Shown: positions 36,207 through 48,167, counted from the first letter of the stretch. The stretch is 64,000 nucleotides of DNA from Archegozetes longisetosus (GCA_018873245.2 JAEMBT020000009.1:6955288-7019287), one strand, 5' to 3'. Notes: generated from the sequence alone by a model not told the origin. Made by a program: numbers and translations.

Positions 36207-37214
36207 CCCTTCGTAACAACTTCCGAAAACGTAAAATTAACTGTGGGATAAAATGTTACTCCACGTTTTCCACGCTTTATATCTGTTTTAGGCTAGTCCG
36301 AATGCTATCAGAATCATGATTAGCCTCTGCTTTTGAGGTTTTAATTCACTAATTAGTTAATTTATAATTATTATCTGCTACAGCGTCATAAGTTGTTCGA
36401 ATTATTTATAGCAACATTATAGCGCTGTGACATACAGTCAGCACGAAAACTAACTTTAAGGATACAAAGCTTTATAACTTTTGAACCGCTCATTCAATTT
36501 TGATGAGGTTTTTTTAAAATGAAGAAAAACTCCCCCGATTTTAAAAAATTTGTTAAAACAATAAAATCACAATTGAAGAAAAAATTATAAAGCAAAATTC
36601 GAGTTTACATGAAATTTTAAATTCGGGTACAAAATAAATTTAATGTAAACATAATTTATTGTTGAACAGATGTTCAGAATTTATTTTTGTTTTGATCTTT
36701 GAATAAATTTGGAAACAAATCATTGAATTAATAGAAATTAATATTTATTTAATTATTAATTGAAATGCCTTTCACTATTAAAGAGAGAGAATTAAAATTT
36801 CATGTAAACTCGATTTTTGCTTTATAATTTTTTCTTCAATTGTGATTTTATGATTTTAACAAATTTTTATAAAATCGGGGGAGTTTTTGTTCATTTAAAA
36901 AAACAGCATCAAAATTGAATGAGCGGTTCAAAAGTTATAAAGCTTTGTACTTCTAAAACTAGTTTTCGTAGTGAGTGTATATAGTAAACACAAAGCACTG
37001 CGATGTTAGGGGAATTTCTGTCCTTAGAGAGACATGTTGCCAGAAAATTTTTTTAAAAATAAGGTTATAATTCTAAATTAATCAGGATTTTTGTAATTCA
37101 AAGTCAGATATATGACTGAAGAATAGCTAAATTTTCAACAAATGACGATATTCTGTTGATTTTAGTGAGATTTTTAAACTTAGGAACATTTTACCCCACA
37201 GTTGTGACGAAGAA
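36207..37214. mobile_element. piggyBac-type MITE, copy 4, carrying a nested MITE
   Basis: Outer element with ends CCCTTCGTAACAACT (36207) and GTTGTGACGAAGAA (37214), TTAA at 37215-37218 and a mutated TCAA at 36203-36206. Without the 543-bp insertion at 36435-36977 it is about 465 bp, like the other copies. The flank of gene A has the empty site (about 17455). Confidence 0.85.
36435..36977. mobile_element. mariner-type MITE nested in the piggyBac-type MITE
   Basis: 543 bp with inverted arms of at least 150 bp. The left starts CAGTCAGCACGAAAACTA and the right, inverted, CACTCACTACGAAAACTA. TA flanks at 36433-36434 and 36978-36979 are the target duplication; copy 1 of the host MITE shows the uninterrupted GACACATATAGCAAACAC. 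No coding capacity. Confidence 0.88.
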
Positions 37215-37218
37215 TTAA

Positions 37219-38388
37219 TAATGAATCAGCCTTGTCAACAACTTTCGTGATGAATTCATTAATAATTGAGATTAATAAATAAAGCATAAATTAACTCGAC
37301 TACCATTAAAGTAATTAAGTCGTTTTAAAATAAATTTTAACGTAAAATCAGATTCAGTGGTTTAGCATTTTAATCTGAAAATGAATGGGGAAAAGTTACA
37401 TTTAGATTCCGTCACCAGTCAGGATGATCGTGACATGTTTTACAATTTTTAGATCTTGAATTGAGTATTTGAGGTTCTAGATCATAATGAGAAATTCTTT
37501 CTGATATTTAACATAAAAACCTAATTTAATATTCTCTCATAACCAATTAATTAAGAAACACAACCGAAAAACTATTACTCCTAAATAAATGAGTTTTCGT
37601 GACATTAACTTCTAGTCGGCTAGGTTAGGTTAGATTAGGATGGGTTAGATCGATTTTGTATCGTTCTGTTTTAGTTAGCTTAATTATGTGAAGAATTTGA
37701 AATTTTAATGAAACGGTTTGTCACGGCACTCTGCGACCTTTACTATTCGATTCAGGTCTCTCTAAAAATAAAATTATTCGTGGTTACTTTGATTGAAAGA
37801 GAGAACTAAATAGACTCTTTTCTATGTATTGACCCAAAAGTATGAAATAAGCATTGCTATTAACTTACAATAAATGTAACTCAAAAGATCTTATACATTT
37901 AACTTCGATTTTGAAGGCCACTATACGAAAAAATTAAATGTCAATATCATTAAATGCTTAACTTGAGGGTAAATCATACTAAGATAAGTATGACTTTCGT
38001 ATTAATAATAAGGGGAAATATTTTCAGAAACAAAAAACTTAGTATTATTTCTAATTTGGGAAGGATAAAAAATTACTTAAATAACATTATTATAACGCTA
38101 ACAAAAACCTACACTCGTTAAGATAGATCGTAAAAGCTTATTGATTCAACATTAATCGACTCTTTGATTGAGAAGTAGATATAATTAGAAGTTGAGTAGC
38201 TTATAAAAATTCAAGGCTTGAAATTCAACATCGCTCATATCTTTCTATCAAAAGTACAAATACACTTTGAAGTGATTTTACTTTATTCGCAAGCTTTCAT
38301 GTTCACAGCTATTATAGTATTTTGAAACTGAAGATTAAAAATATAATTTCATTGTATCAAAAGTTCTAATAAATAATTGACTTTCATC
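37219..38388 (+). other. 5' flank of gene B, paralogous to the gene A flank
   Basis: No gene. It aligns with 17470-18050 and 18520-19132 apart from the MITE present only at gene A. The last 170 bases before the ATG are the best conserved and probably include the former promoter. Confidence 0.55.
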
Positions 38389-38644
38389 ATGAAATTAATG
38401 CGAGTTATCACTATTTCACTACTTCTATATGTTATGAATGTGTTTTGTGTGAATGTTGAAAATGAAATCTCGAGTAAATCAAAAAGGATCTCGAAGAAAG
38501 AAATAGATGATGACGAAGAATATGATTACGATTATATTGAAGAAGAAAATAGTGTTAATCATGAGATAAATCTTAAAAATAATGTGATCAACGGAACGTT
38601 TCCTGGCACTAATTCGGTGAATAAAAATTACAAAAACTCAACTA

Positions 38645-39570
38645 AAGGGTGTCCGGTAAGTAATTGGACTGAGTTTGAAGATCAATAACTTTTGAACTAC
38701 TAAATATTTTTTAATGAAATTTTTTAAGGTTGAAATACATTTATAATCAAATTTATTTATGCTTTTTAAATGGTTCGAAAGGCCCTTTATCACCGATTTG
38801 TTTGAGTTTCTTTCGAATGCTAGCCATAAGAGTGTGTGCACTTTGTTGTGCTATCTTTTGAGATATATTTCTCCAAATAGTTTTAAAGCCTATATTCCGG
38901 GAAATAATTTTTACCATTTCGTTGATAAATATAAAATTGATGATAAAATACGTTTTAAACCCAAAGAGAGGTTTTCGAAGAAGTTTCTGCTCTGGCAGGC
39001 CATTGATGATTGCGGTCCTGTTTCAGAACCATACATAAAGATCGGTTCAATGAAGGCTGAAGAGTATAGAACTCAATGTTTAGAAAAAAGACTTAAACCA
39101 TTTATCGATAAATATCATAAACATAAAGATATATTGTTTTGGCCCGATTCGGCAACTATTCACTATCAGAAAGATGTCCAGCATTGGGTGCAAAACAATA
39201 ATTTGACTTTAATTACGAAAATTAACAACGCGCCGAACGTACCTCAAGCCAGACCTATCGAAAGATTTGGGCGTTTTGCAAGTCTGAGTACAAGAAACGA
39301 TCCAAACCACCGAAAAGTCTTAGAGGCTTCAAAAATATTTGAAGAAATATATCTCAAAAGATAGCACAACAAAGTGCACACACTCTTATGGCTAGCATTC
39401 GAAAGAAACTCAAACAAATCGGTGATAAAGGGCCTTTCGAACCATTTAAAAAGCATAAATAAATTTGATTATAAATGTATTTCAACCTTAAAAAATTTCA
39501 TTAAAAAATATTTAGTAGTTCAAAAGTTATTGATCTTCAAACTCAGTCCAGTTACTTACCGGACACCCTT
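38645..39570 (+). mobile_element. mariner-like element with long inverted repeats, inside gene B exon 1
   Basis: 926 bp bounded by AAGGGTGTCCGGTAAGTAAT and its inverse, with TA at 38643-38644 and 39571-39572. Removing the element and one TA restores the reading frame that gene A shows uninterrupted (CAACTAAATTCAT). The terminal repeats are about 228 bp (38645-38872 and 39343-39570), nearly identical, which points to a young insertion. The right repeat carries the 3' end of the transposase gene; the left repeat is its inverted copy and replaces the 5' end of the gene. Confidence 0.93.
38759..39364 (+). pseudogene. mariner-type transposase, 5'-truncated
   Basis: The open frame of 201 codons starts within the left terminal repeat, so its first 35-40 residues are translation of the inverted repeat, not transposase. 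From about residue 42 it is the catalytic domain: FKPKERFSKKFLLWQAIDDCG, then FWPDSATIHYQKDV (second Asp), then NAPNVPQARPIERFGR (Glu). The N-terminal helix-turn-helix and first catalytic Asp are missing. Near 39345 the frame changes; the true C-terminal tail (SAHTLMASIRKKLKQIGDKG) continues in another frame to a stop near 39453. It cannot make active enzyme. Confidence 0.85.
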
Positions 39571-40016
39571 TAAATTCATTCAAAACATATCATTTAATGA
39601 TCAGATGAAAAATATATTGAAAGACATGACTGAAAATATAGGACCAGTTGAACACATGATTAAATTAAAGTTTTATGAATTGATATTATCTCTCGAATTA
39701 CCAGCTGATTGTTTGGCATCATTTGCACGTATTCTAAATGCTATGCGAAGAAGTGAATTGTGGGCCTTTAAATGTAAGTTATGTTTATTCATTTAGTATT
39801 TAACTCATAAAGGGATCAAAGTTATATTTTATAATTTTATTCGTCACATTCATTTTTATGATATGAAGCGATGCCAAACAAATAATACTTGCTATCGTTC
39901 TTCATATGGTCAGTACTGTTAAACGTAATATAAGCATATTCGAGAGAGCAGTTGATCATATAACTAATTTACCATAATTAAACAATAGCTTTTGGTGTTA
40001 AGAAGTGCTCTATACC

Positions 40017-41181
40017 CAGAGTTGCCACCCTTCGGCCTTTTGGACTGAAAGTCAACCTTTTAAAGTTTTGGTCAACCCTAAGCCTGAGTCCATAGGGCGT
40101 CATTATGGGTCAGCCTTTTGATTTTTCGCATTTTATTTTTGAATATTTCGTTGAGCAATTTTGAATATTTTGATTGTAAACTAAGGACTGAAATTAAGTG
40201 ATCACTCAATAACACCTGTTCATTAGAGAACAAAACTTTCGTTTCTCAAGATATACCTTTAAGAATTTTAATCTTTTAGACTACATTGAATTCCTGCAAT
40301 AACTTCATTAAAGTTTTATAAAAATGATAAATCTTAAGCTTTGAATGGCATTTGTATTCATATTGTTGTTTTTGTTTCCCTGCACAGCCAACAATTAAGA
40401 CCAGTAGTCGCCACTATTACTCAGTGGTATTGCAGCGAGGATGGTGTCACAGTTTTAAGAGCACACACCTGAGCCCTCCGAGTCTGTCTTCTGGTAGTCT
40501 CAGAGACCAGACTACCGAGTTACATCCCTCGGTTTGGGACCGCGGTCGTCGAAAATCGCCCTGAGCCTTCTCTTTCCTCCCGGCCCAGTGTTACCTGGAT
40601 AGAGTGAAGCAGTACGCCACAGCGAGATTCGAACCTGCTCCCCAAGGATTACTCTGTTAGCGTCTTGACCACTATCACTACGCCAACAGACTTGGGTATT
40701 GTTCATATTTGAAAGTAAACTAACTAGTTTTTACTTTTAACACTTCTAACTAGTTTTTGTATTCAATAGCTTGCGTTAAAATTTATTATGAATAATTAAA
40801 ACTATAATTTCAACTTACATACGCAATACTTATATCAAAAGAATTTTCAGTATAATGAATGACATTTGCAGTGTAAATAGAAATAGATAATTAACTGAAG
40901 GCATTAAAGGGATATCTGTTCAAAATTTAATTCTAAAATAAAATGTAATCTATTTTATAGTTCTGTGCTGAAAAACAAAGAACTTTTAAGTGCTTCAAAA
41001 TCTAATATGAAATATTTCTATAAATTTAAATGATGTAAACTGACTATTAATTAATAAATAATTTTGATAGACAAAATTAAAATAAAGGGGGGACTCTTTA
41101 AAATTCGACCTTTTTGGTGTAAGTATGGTAATAACATGAGATATAGACAGTGTTGCCCCCTTACTTAAGGGAGCAACACTG
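40017..41181. mobile_element. hAT-like element in gene B intron 1
   Basis: Ends CAGAGTTGCCACCCTT and, inverted, CAGTGTTGCTCCCTT. The flanking 8-mers are TCTATACC (40009-40016) and TCTATATC (41182-41189), a 7 of 8 match for a hAT target duplication. The equivalent intron of gene A lacks the whole insertion. A SINE is nested inside, and the right end is part of a 66-bp palindrome. No transposase remnant seen. Confidence 0.65.
40385..40690 (-). repeat. tRNA-derived SINE
   Basis: A GC-rich island of about 300 bp. On the minus strand it begins with an RNA polymerase III promoter: A-box-like GGCGTAGTGATAGTGGTC (about 40668-40684) and a perfect B box GGTTCGAATC (40625-40634), about 35 bases apart as in tRNAs. 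The acceptor ends do not pair, and 230 bp of unrelated body follows, so it is a SINE and not a tRNA gene. Base composition is far from the AT-rich surroundings. Confidence 0.75.
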
Positions 41182-41197
41182 TCTATATCTCATGTTA
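41132..41197. repeat. 66-bp near-perfect palindrome
   Basis: Left arm TAACATGAGATATAGACAGT... and right arm ...ACTGTCTATATCTCATGTTA pair over about 30 bases with one mismatch, around a centre near TTACTTAA. The right arm includes the end of the hAT-like element plus its flank; the left arm repeats both, inverted. The solo LTR starts four bases after it. Confidence 0.9.
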
Positions 41198-41201
41198 ATA
41201 T

Positions 41202-41698
41202 TGTAAAGTCTGGATCTTTGATAGGAGCGTGTATGAAATCAAATTTTAAAATATAAGCACTTTATTTAACATAACCACAATAATAAAATTACATAAGATT
41301 TCACAGGATTTTAACACTGGAAGAAAGAGCGAAAAATTTAAGAAAAAACACGACATTTTATAGGAACAATAGGCGGGTTAAATTAGAAAATGTTTTACAA
41401 TGATAGGCTAAACCCTTTAAGGTTAATAGCGCATTTAGCTAAGATTGGAGGATTGTTTAACTAGGACATACTTAGGTAGGCTTTAAGAGTTGAAATATGC
41501 TTACTATCAGCTGTATTCATAACTTATGCAGTTGAGACAAGCATGTGAAGATTTCTTTTGTACAAACAAAAGATAATCTTTAGATCAGTAATAAAAGTTG
41601 ACATATACGGTGAGTTATGAAAATTAGTTTTAAAGATATAGGTTATTACAAATGTATTTTGGTATAGGTCTAATTTAAGAAACTAAGACGTTATTACA
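41202..41698 (-). repeat. Solo LTR in gene B intron 1
   Basis: 497 bp, nearly identical to the LTR at 2277-2772 and in the same orientation. Flanked by a 4-bp duplication, ATAT (41198-41201 and 41699-41702). No internal sequence. The high identity to the LTR of the gag-bearing element points to recent activity of this family. Confidence 0.92.
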
Positions 41699-44600
41699 AT
41701 ATTACGCTCAAAAATACTGATCGCATGATAAAAACGACCGCAGGTAAAATCTCCTTGGCATCGCCACACATTTTGAATCAGTATTATCTGTACTTTAAAT
41801 ACTAGAGTTAGCTTTATCTGAAAGCTTCCTTGATTTTAAAATGAGTCAATGATTATTACCTGATCGATTTTTAGATCAAATGAATTTCGAAACAAAAATC
41901 TTGTTGATTAAATTATGTAAATCTTTACAAATTTTCCATCGAAAATAAATTCAAAAATTTCCTAAGCTATCATTTAGTAATTAAATCAAACAGATAAACA
42001 AATTTTCAAACCTTTGAGTTTTTTATAAACAAAATTCAAATGAAAGTTTATAAATCAATGTCAACTCAATATATTATTAAGAAATCATAGAATTAAATAC
42101 CAATTATTTGCATGCATAAAAACTTGCTGTACATATATTATAAAGATCATGGGATACTTACAAACAAAAACGACTAATACTATATTATAGTCATAGATGC
42201 AAATGGAAAAATGCCTTTGGGGCTCATAGAAGGAGTTTCATCATTTTTTGGTGAATACGATCAATGCCTTAATATCGAGAGTGCTCCTTCTGAAAGTGAT
42301 GGTAATATATTTCATGGAAAATACTGTTTAGTGACACATGATGCTCAATTGCCATCATTTGACGAATTGACAAATAATTTTACTATAAACCATCTCAATA
42401 ATAGAACTAATCATTTGATCAATGGATTGCTGAAGAAAAATATCAATACTATAAAGCTAGCGATGGCACTGAATGTATATATACTAAAAGTTATACTCTT
42501 TCGAATTGGAATCTGTATACCATCTAATTGCGAGGCAAAGCATATCCAAAATTCTATAAATAAAGGTTTATTTTTATCTTCATTTTTTCACTTTGATTAA
42601 AACTAAAATCAATTCTGTATGTAGTTTTTCAACCAATAATTAAGATTCCTGTAGAGATTGGACCAAAATGTGATGTCAAAAATGAAAAATTCATATACAA
42701 TCAATTTCAAATAATAGCCATGTAAGTCAATTTATAATTATTTTGAAAATTTTCAACAAAATTTCTTCTCAAATTTAGATCCGTTTTCATAATCTTATTA
42801 ATTCTGGCAGTGATCGGTACAACAATAGAAATATTTATGAGCAAAAAAGTATCAAAAAACAGAAAGGGAAATCGAGTCGAGAAACAAAATAAATTTGAGG
42901 AAATTTTGCTCACATTTTCAATAATCAAAAACACAAAAAGTTTATTCTCAACTAAAAAAGACAATTATCAATGCATTTATACGTTGACTTTTATGTTCAT
43001 ATTATGGATATTTGCTGCTCAATATTATACATCGCCCTTATATATGAACCTCATTGGATTTAAAAGAATTTTCGACAGTTTTGTTATTAGATTTATTTCA
43101 GATATACAATATTTTTGGATTCGAACACCATTTCCTTTTGGGTCTCTTTTTGTTTTCGTGTAAATATAACATTAATTCTTATTTATGGTTCAATTTCTAA
43201 AACTTGTTTCGTTGATTTAAGTGGAGTTTATATATCGCTAGACTTTTTTGGTAGAAAAGAGAAGAAAATTTCTGTTCGAAGTTATGTTAACTTTGTTATT
43301 GAAAAGTGGCTCAGATTTAATATCCGATGTATTGGTCCGATTCTAGTTATAGGCCTGTTTTCAGCATTGGGTGACGGACCGATTTGGCATTTTGGAGAAC
43401 AGTATTTTTTCAACTCATGTAAAACTAATTATTGGAAAAATTTACTATTCCTTAATAATCACGCTAAGAGTCCAGGAGATGTTGTGAGTAACCAAAAATA
43501 TAATTTAAATTAAAGCAAAGACTAATATTTCTTCTCATAACTTAAGTTTATGTTAGAAAAATACAAAATTATAAACTTTTGAACATTTTCATATAAAACA
43601 TTATGTTTATTATTTTTCAGTGCAATCCTATCTCAATGTATATGTCAATTGCATTTCAATTACAAATCATTTCACCACTAATAATGATTGCATTACATTA
43701 TTCAACTAAAATTGGTATTATTGTCACTATATTGCTAATGCTATTTGATGGCTTTGTAAGTATTTTACCCAGATTTGTGGGGCTACCGATTACTCCGTTC
43801 GAGGTCTCAGACATGGAGTCAGTCAATCAGATCGTACGTTCATTAATGCGCTATTATTTTGGTACTGAACAGTATTTGACACCATTCGTGACTGGAATAC
43901 TAATCGGATACTTAATAGCAAAAAAATCGAAATTTTCACATTACTTCAATATAAAGTTCATATCATTAATGCTTTGGGTGTTTTTTTTTACTCTTATGCT
44001 CGTCAGCTGTTATTTGGGGAGAAAATTTCAAAGATTTAAATCTAACACCAAATAAGTTGAATTTATTACTATGGTTCTCATTAGGAAAATTACTCTGGGC
44101 TTCAGGTTGTGGTTGTCTTATATTATGTTTGCACACAGGAAGTGGAGGTTGGATAAAAAAATTCCCAATATTGAAAGCTATTGATATTTTTTTAAAAATA
44201 TTTTAGGATTTATTTATCGCTTCTTATCTCTGGATATATTCAAACCGATAACTCGTTTAAGTTTTACATTTTTCATGTTGAACACAACTCTCATGTATTT
44301 CAGACTATTCACGATTAGAGATAATGTCGAGATAACTCACTTTTATATGGTATTAACGAGATTTATACAATTATTTATGTTAAAATAGCTATTTATTATT
44401 CTATTTTTTAGTGTCGATGCATTTTCGTTGATGCAACCATCAACTGTATCATGGCATATTTGCTGTATATTCTTATTGAATGTCCGTTTAATAGTCTGAT
44501 CAAACATTTCAATGGTTCATATCAGTCGACCGATGAAAACTTTAATGATATCAATGGTTCAGAACTTAAAAAATTTAACGATACATCAAAAGATGATATG

Positions 44601-44845
44601 CAAATTGAAGTTAGATACTCTTTTACTAAAGATTAATTTCTTAAGAAGCAAATGTTTATTAATGGATGTACTCATTACTAAAACAATATTTTAATCAATC
44701 AAGCATTTAATTTTCTGAAAATATATGATATAATTGTTATGCCATTCAGGTTCGAGCTCATAAACCTAAACGCATAACTGGGGACTAAAGTTAACTACTT
44801 ATCCAGAATTCTGAAACAAATATTCTATTAAAGTATTAGTAATAT

Positions 44846-46853
44846 ATTCCAAGCTTGCTATTATCACATCACTGGTGATTAGTAATTCAGGTGATTAGTA
44901 ATTCAGGTGATTATAGCTGAAAATGATTATAACTGATATGCAAATCAAAGTACTTTATTTATGAAAATATTCAGTAATTTTAGTCTGTTTTTTGTTAGTC
45001 ATTCGTTTAATTACGTTATTTTCAATACTATCCAACATAAGAAGGTGTCCATCAATATCTCCTTCATTCTGGTAGAGGAATCGGCGGAGTGTTGGAATAG
45101 CATTGATTGCATCAATAGATCTTATGGTCGGCTCATTATCATCAGTGCCATCGACTTCCATGCATTCAATTTCCGAATTTTCTGATTCAATGACTTCAGT
45201 GATAATACTGTCTTGACTGCCAATGGACTCATAACCTGAAGTATAAATTCCGTCGTCTATTGAAACAAATTCCTCAAAAGTGATGCCTTCTTTGGATAAC
45301 AACTCTTGTATTTCATATGAGTCATTGTCTGCCGATACCGTGTTATATGAGTCGAGGTCTAACCCTTCTGTTTCAGTTAATTGTGATTCAGTTATTTGAT
45401 TGTCATATTTAAAGCCACTTTTAATTAATGAATTTCTTATGGTTTTGTCAGAAACTTCATCCCAGCATTTCTTAAGCATAAGTATAGCGTCATATAAGTT
45501 AATGTCTTCTGCCGATGGGTTATCTTTTACTTCAATTAATGCAATTAGTTTTTGACACATTGTTTGTCTATATTTACTCTTAATTGAATGGATTACGCTT
45601 TGATCCATTGTTTGCAAACTGATGTAGTATTTGGTGGCAAAAAAAATTATCTTAGTATGTGATAATTCAATCAATGGATGAGCAGCACAATTATCCAATA
45701 CGAGAGCAATATGTCTGTCCTTTTGTTTCATTTCATAATTGAATTTCTTCAGTATTTCGATAAAAATATCTGAAGTCATCCAAGACTTATCATTGTTACG
45801 GTAAATGACAGGAACTTTGCGTTTGCCTCTAAAACATCTCGGCTCTAATGACCTGCCAATGACCACAAGTTTTCTCTTATCAGTTGATGTCATATTAAAG
45901 CAAACAAACACAGATATCCTTTCTTTGCTTTTCTTTCCGGTTTTGAATTTGTTTCCTTTGATTTTAAATGTCGTATTTGGTAAAAGTCTCCAAAACAGAC
46001 CGAACTCGTCGCCATTATAAATATCATTTGGTTCATAACCTTTCAAAAGCTCCGGTAATTTAGTGTTAATCAATCGTTTCTTGTATCACTTGACACTCCA
46101 TCAGCTTCTCCATCAATTTCTTAAAACACAATTGAGTGTCTTTAATTAAATCTTGCGATAAAGCCATCTGAGGCCTCAAAGTTTGTGATATTCGACTCTT
46201 TTGCTATTTTGAGTGCTTTTTCTTTCAATAATAAAGTGTTTAACGGAACGCCAATTGGATTACATTTAGCTATGAATTGAATCAATTGCTTCTCTATCTC
46301 CGGAAAGTTAGATTTGCGTAACTTTTTAACTGAGCTTACAATAGAGCTCTCATACTCCTTAATTATCTTCTCCTTCTGTTTAAACTTAGCGATTGTGTTT
46401 GTCTTCAAATTATTGCCAATTATTCGTGATATCTCTTTATGTGAAGTCTTGGCCTTAATGAGTTTAATAATTCGGTACTTTTCGTTAAGAGATATTAATT
46501 GTCAGGTTGTTTTAACACCACTTGTCTTACTTTGACTACCGGAAGCCATTATATAATAATAATTTAACTTTAATTGTTAAACAATAATATCACAACATTT
46601 ACTATTCATTAGGTTTAGTATAATAATCACTGAAAAACATGTGTTTTACAGTTCATGTGATTATAACCAATATTTTTTGTATTGCACGTGCGCTGTAAAA
46701 TATATGATTATAAACGATATCTGATTATATCGAATGTGATTATAACCGATGCCTTTAACATTATAAAATATATACATTTGGCCGGTGATTTGAAAATGCT
46801 ATGATTATAGCGAAATGTGATTATAAGCGGTATGGATATAGCGGGCTTGGAAT
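44846..46853 (-). mobile_element. Tigger/pogo-type transposon
   Basis: About 2.0 kb with ends ATTCCAAGCTTGCTAT (44846) and, inverted, ATTCCAAGCCCGCTAT (46853), containing a CENP-B-like transposase. Subterminal copies of a TGATTATAACYGAT-like motif sit at both ends: about six at 46656-46830 and four at 44872-44940. A clean TA duplication could not be fixed. Confidence 0.8.
44958..46549 (-). pseudogene. Tigger-type transposase (CENP-B/DDE_1 family), nearly complete
   Basis: Minus strand, start ATG 46549 (MASGSQSKTSG). The N-terminal Psq-type HTH (LNEKYRIIKLIKAKTSHKEI) and CENP-B HTH (ending FEASDGFIARF) are followed by the DDE domain: NGDEFGLFWRLLPNTT, GKKSKERISVFVC, LVLDNCAAHP and LQTMDQSVIHSIKSKYR, which keeps the three catalytic acids. 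Lesions: TGA at codon 15 (46505-46507), stops after ARFN and after RHSIVF, and a frame change near 46075. The last 372 codons are one open frame. The acidic Ser/Glu-rich tail (about 45000-45420) is unusually long but fits the family. Inactive as it stands. Confidence 0.85.
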
Positions 46854-46900
46854 GTATTCAATACATACATATAATTAGAGGCATTACTGAAAAATTCAGT

Positions 46901-48167
46901 TCAAACTGTTTTGTATTTAGTAGTTTGTAGAAGAATAACTGTGTAGTTCAATATGAAGCAGAATATCTATTAATGACAAAAATTTCAATTATTCATTCAA
47001 AATAAAATATTCATTCTTTCATACCGTTACTAAAGTTGTTTTTCTCAAATCAGCATAACCTCCAATTGTGAAACCGAATCTCACTTCTCGAGAAGTATTC
47101 TTAAACATAAGCCATTCATTATATTCCAATTCATCCAAATCTCGAGCATTCATATTATCCAAAACAGCATATATTCTGTCAGACTCTTCGTGTACCAATC
47201 CATTAATTAGACAATTGATAATTAATTTAATCGCTGAAGAAATGCTACAGAAAGCCAAAGACTTCGATTGAATTTGAATGAAGGGGCTTCGATCTGATAT
47301 GGCGAACAAATAGATATTAACCATTATTGAAATTATAGCCTCTGTCAAATCTAATTTGATGATCCACGAAATCGATTGATCTAAACTGTTAATAGTATTG
47401 CGTAATTTAGTAAATTTGTTCCTCAGAATCGTGAGTGGACAAGTATTTTGTGAGAATTTTGCAGTCGAGATAGTTTTCGAGTATGAATTTCCTATGTGTG
47501 TGAAAATCATATGAAAAAGTAATCACAAAATCATTCTATTTATAAAATTACTTGAATTCCTGTTTATCTCTTTAATGAGATCAAGCTTCAAATTAATCAA
47601 GCACTCATAGAAATATATCGAAGTGATCCAAGTCAGGAACGAAACGACCCAAACATATATGAAACCACAAACTTTTAAAGTTATCGATAAAACGAATAAA
47701 CTCGACATTTGAGAAAAATTTGTAAAATATAGTTCATAACTAGCCAGTAATATGGGTAATATTATATGAGCGATCCATACAATGAATAATATGATCTGAT
47801 TCTTGCTGATGTCCATTTGATAAAATATTTCATAAAATTTAATACCTCTTATGTTTACATAAAACACATTCGCCAAAATATGAATAGATCGCAATGATCC
47901 TATCAAAATTCCCATAAAATAAGCTTCAATTAAATCTGAGTCTTTCATTGAGATAACTTGTGAAGAGTTTACAATTATAAAGTAGGTAATAATGATCCAG
48001 CATGTGATGACAGATTCACCAAAATATGTGTAATACTTGAAATATTTATTGATATAAAGTTTGTCGTTTGAGTCAAATGCTATTCCACCCAAAGGAATGA
48101 AAAATATGCGATAAAACCAAATGTAACTTTTGACTATTAAAGATATTTTCTTATGTATTAAAGCCAT
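46901..48167 (-). CDS. Gustatory-receptor-like protein 1 (intact)
   Basis: Seven-transmembrane receptor of the insect/mite gustatory type, probably a ligand-gated cation channel in chemosensory membranes. Exons on the minus strand: 48167-47552, 47491-47025, 46966-46901; introns 60 and 58 nt; 1,149 nt, 382 aa, no break. ATG 48167 (MALIHKKISL) is preferred over an upstream TTG. Landmarks: SYIWFYRIFF near the N-terminus, a run of helices through IILFIVWIAHIILPIL and WVVSFLTWITSIYF, then intracellular NGLVHEESDRIYAVLDN and FGFTIGGYADLRKTTL, and the last helix in its own exon, IFCFILNYTVILLQ, matching the TYhhhhhQ receptor signature. Tandem with three relatives upstream. Ligand unknown. Confidence 0.85.

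Larger units (their letters stand above)
38389..44636 (+). pseudogene. NRF-6-like membrane acyltransferase, gene B (disrupted paralogue of A)
   Basis: Same eight-exon structure as gene A: exon 1 38389-38644 plus 39573-39773 (split by a transposon), then 42191-42565, 42625-42721, 42779-43159, 43222-43483, 43621-44147, 44207-44349 and 44412-44636. Exons 2-5, 7 and 8 match gene A to the base in length (375, 97, 381, 262, 143, 225). Two lesions: a mariner-like element inside exon 1 after NYKNSTK, which adds 928 bp and stops the frame, and a run of nine T at 43981-43989 in exon 6 that adds one base after LMLWV and shifts the last third of the protein. Intron 1 has grown to 2.4 kb by insertions. 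Splice sites remain good, so loss is recent. Known function of the family is as for gene A. Confidence 0.88.

Noticed and set aside
38655-39551. Gene B rescued by splicing out the mariner element as an intron
   Set aside because: The GTAAGT donor near the left end is in phase 0, but the candidate acceptors near the right end (CAG near 39545-39551 and others checked) do not restore the downstream frame.
39374-39796. 140-codon frame joining transposon and gene B sequence
   Set aside because: Its first part is antisense terminal-repeat sequence; only the part after 39573 is genuine gene B exon 1.
40614-40690. Possible tRNA gene on the minus strand
   Set aside because: A and B boxes are present, but acceptor ends do not pair and a SINE body follows.
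40352-40706. Open frames on both strands in a GC-rich island
   Set aside because: Both lie in the tRNA-derived SINE; high GC removes stops, and neither resembles a protein.
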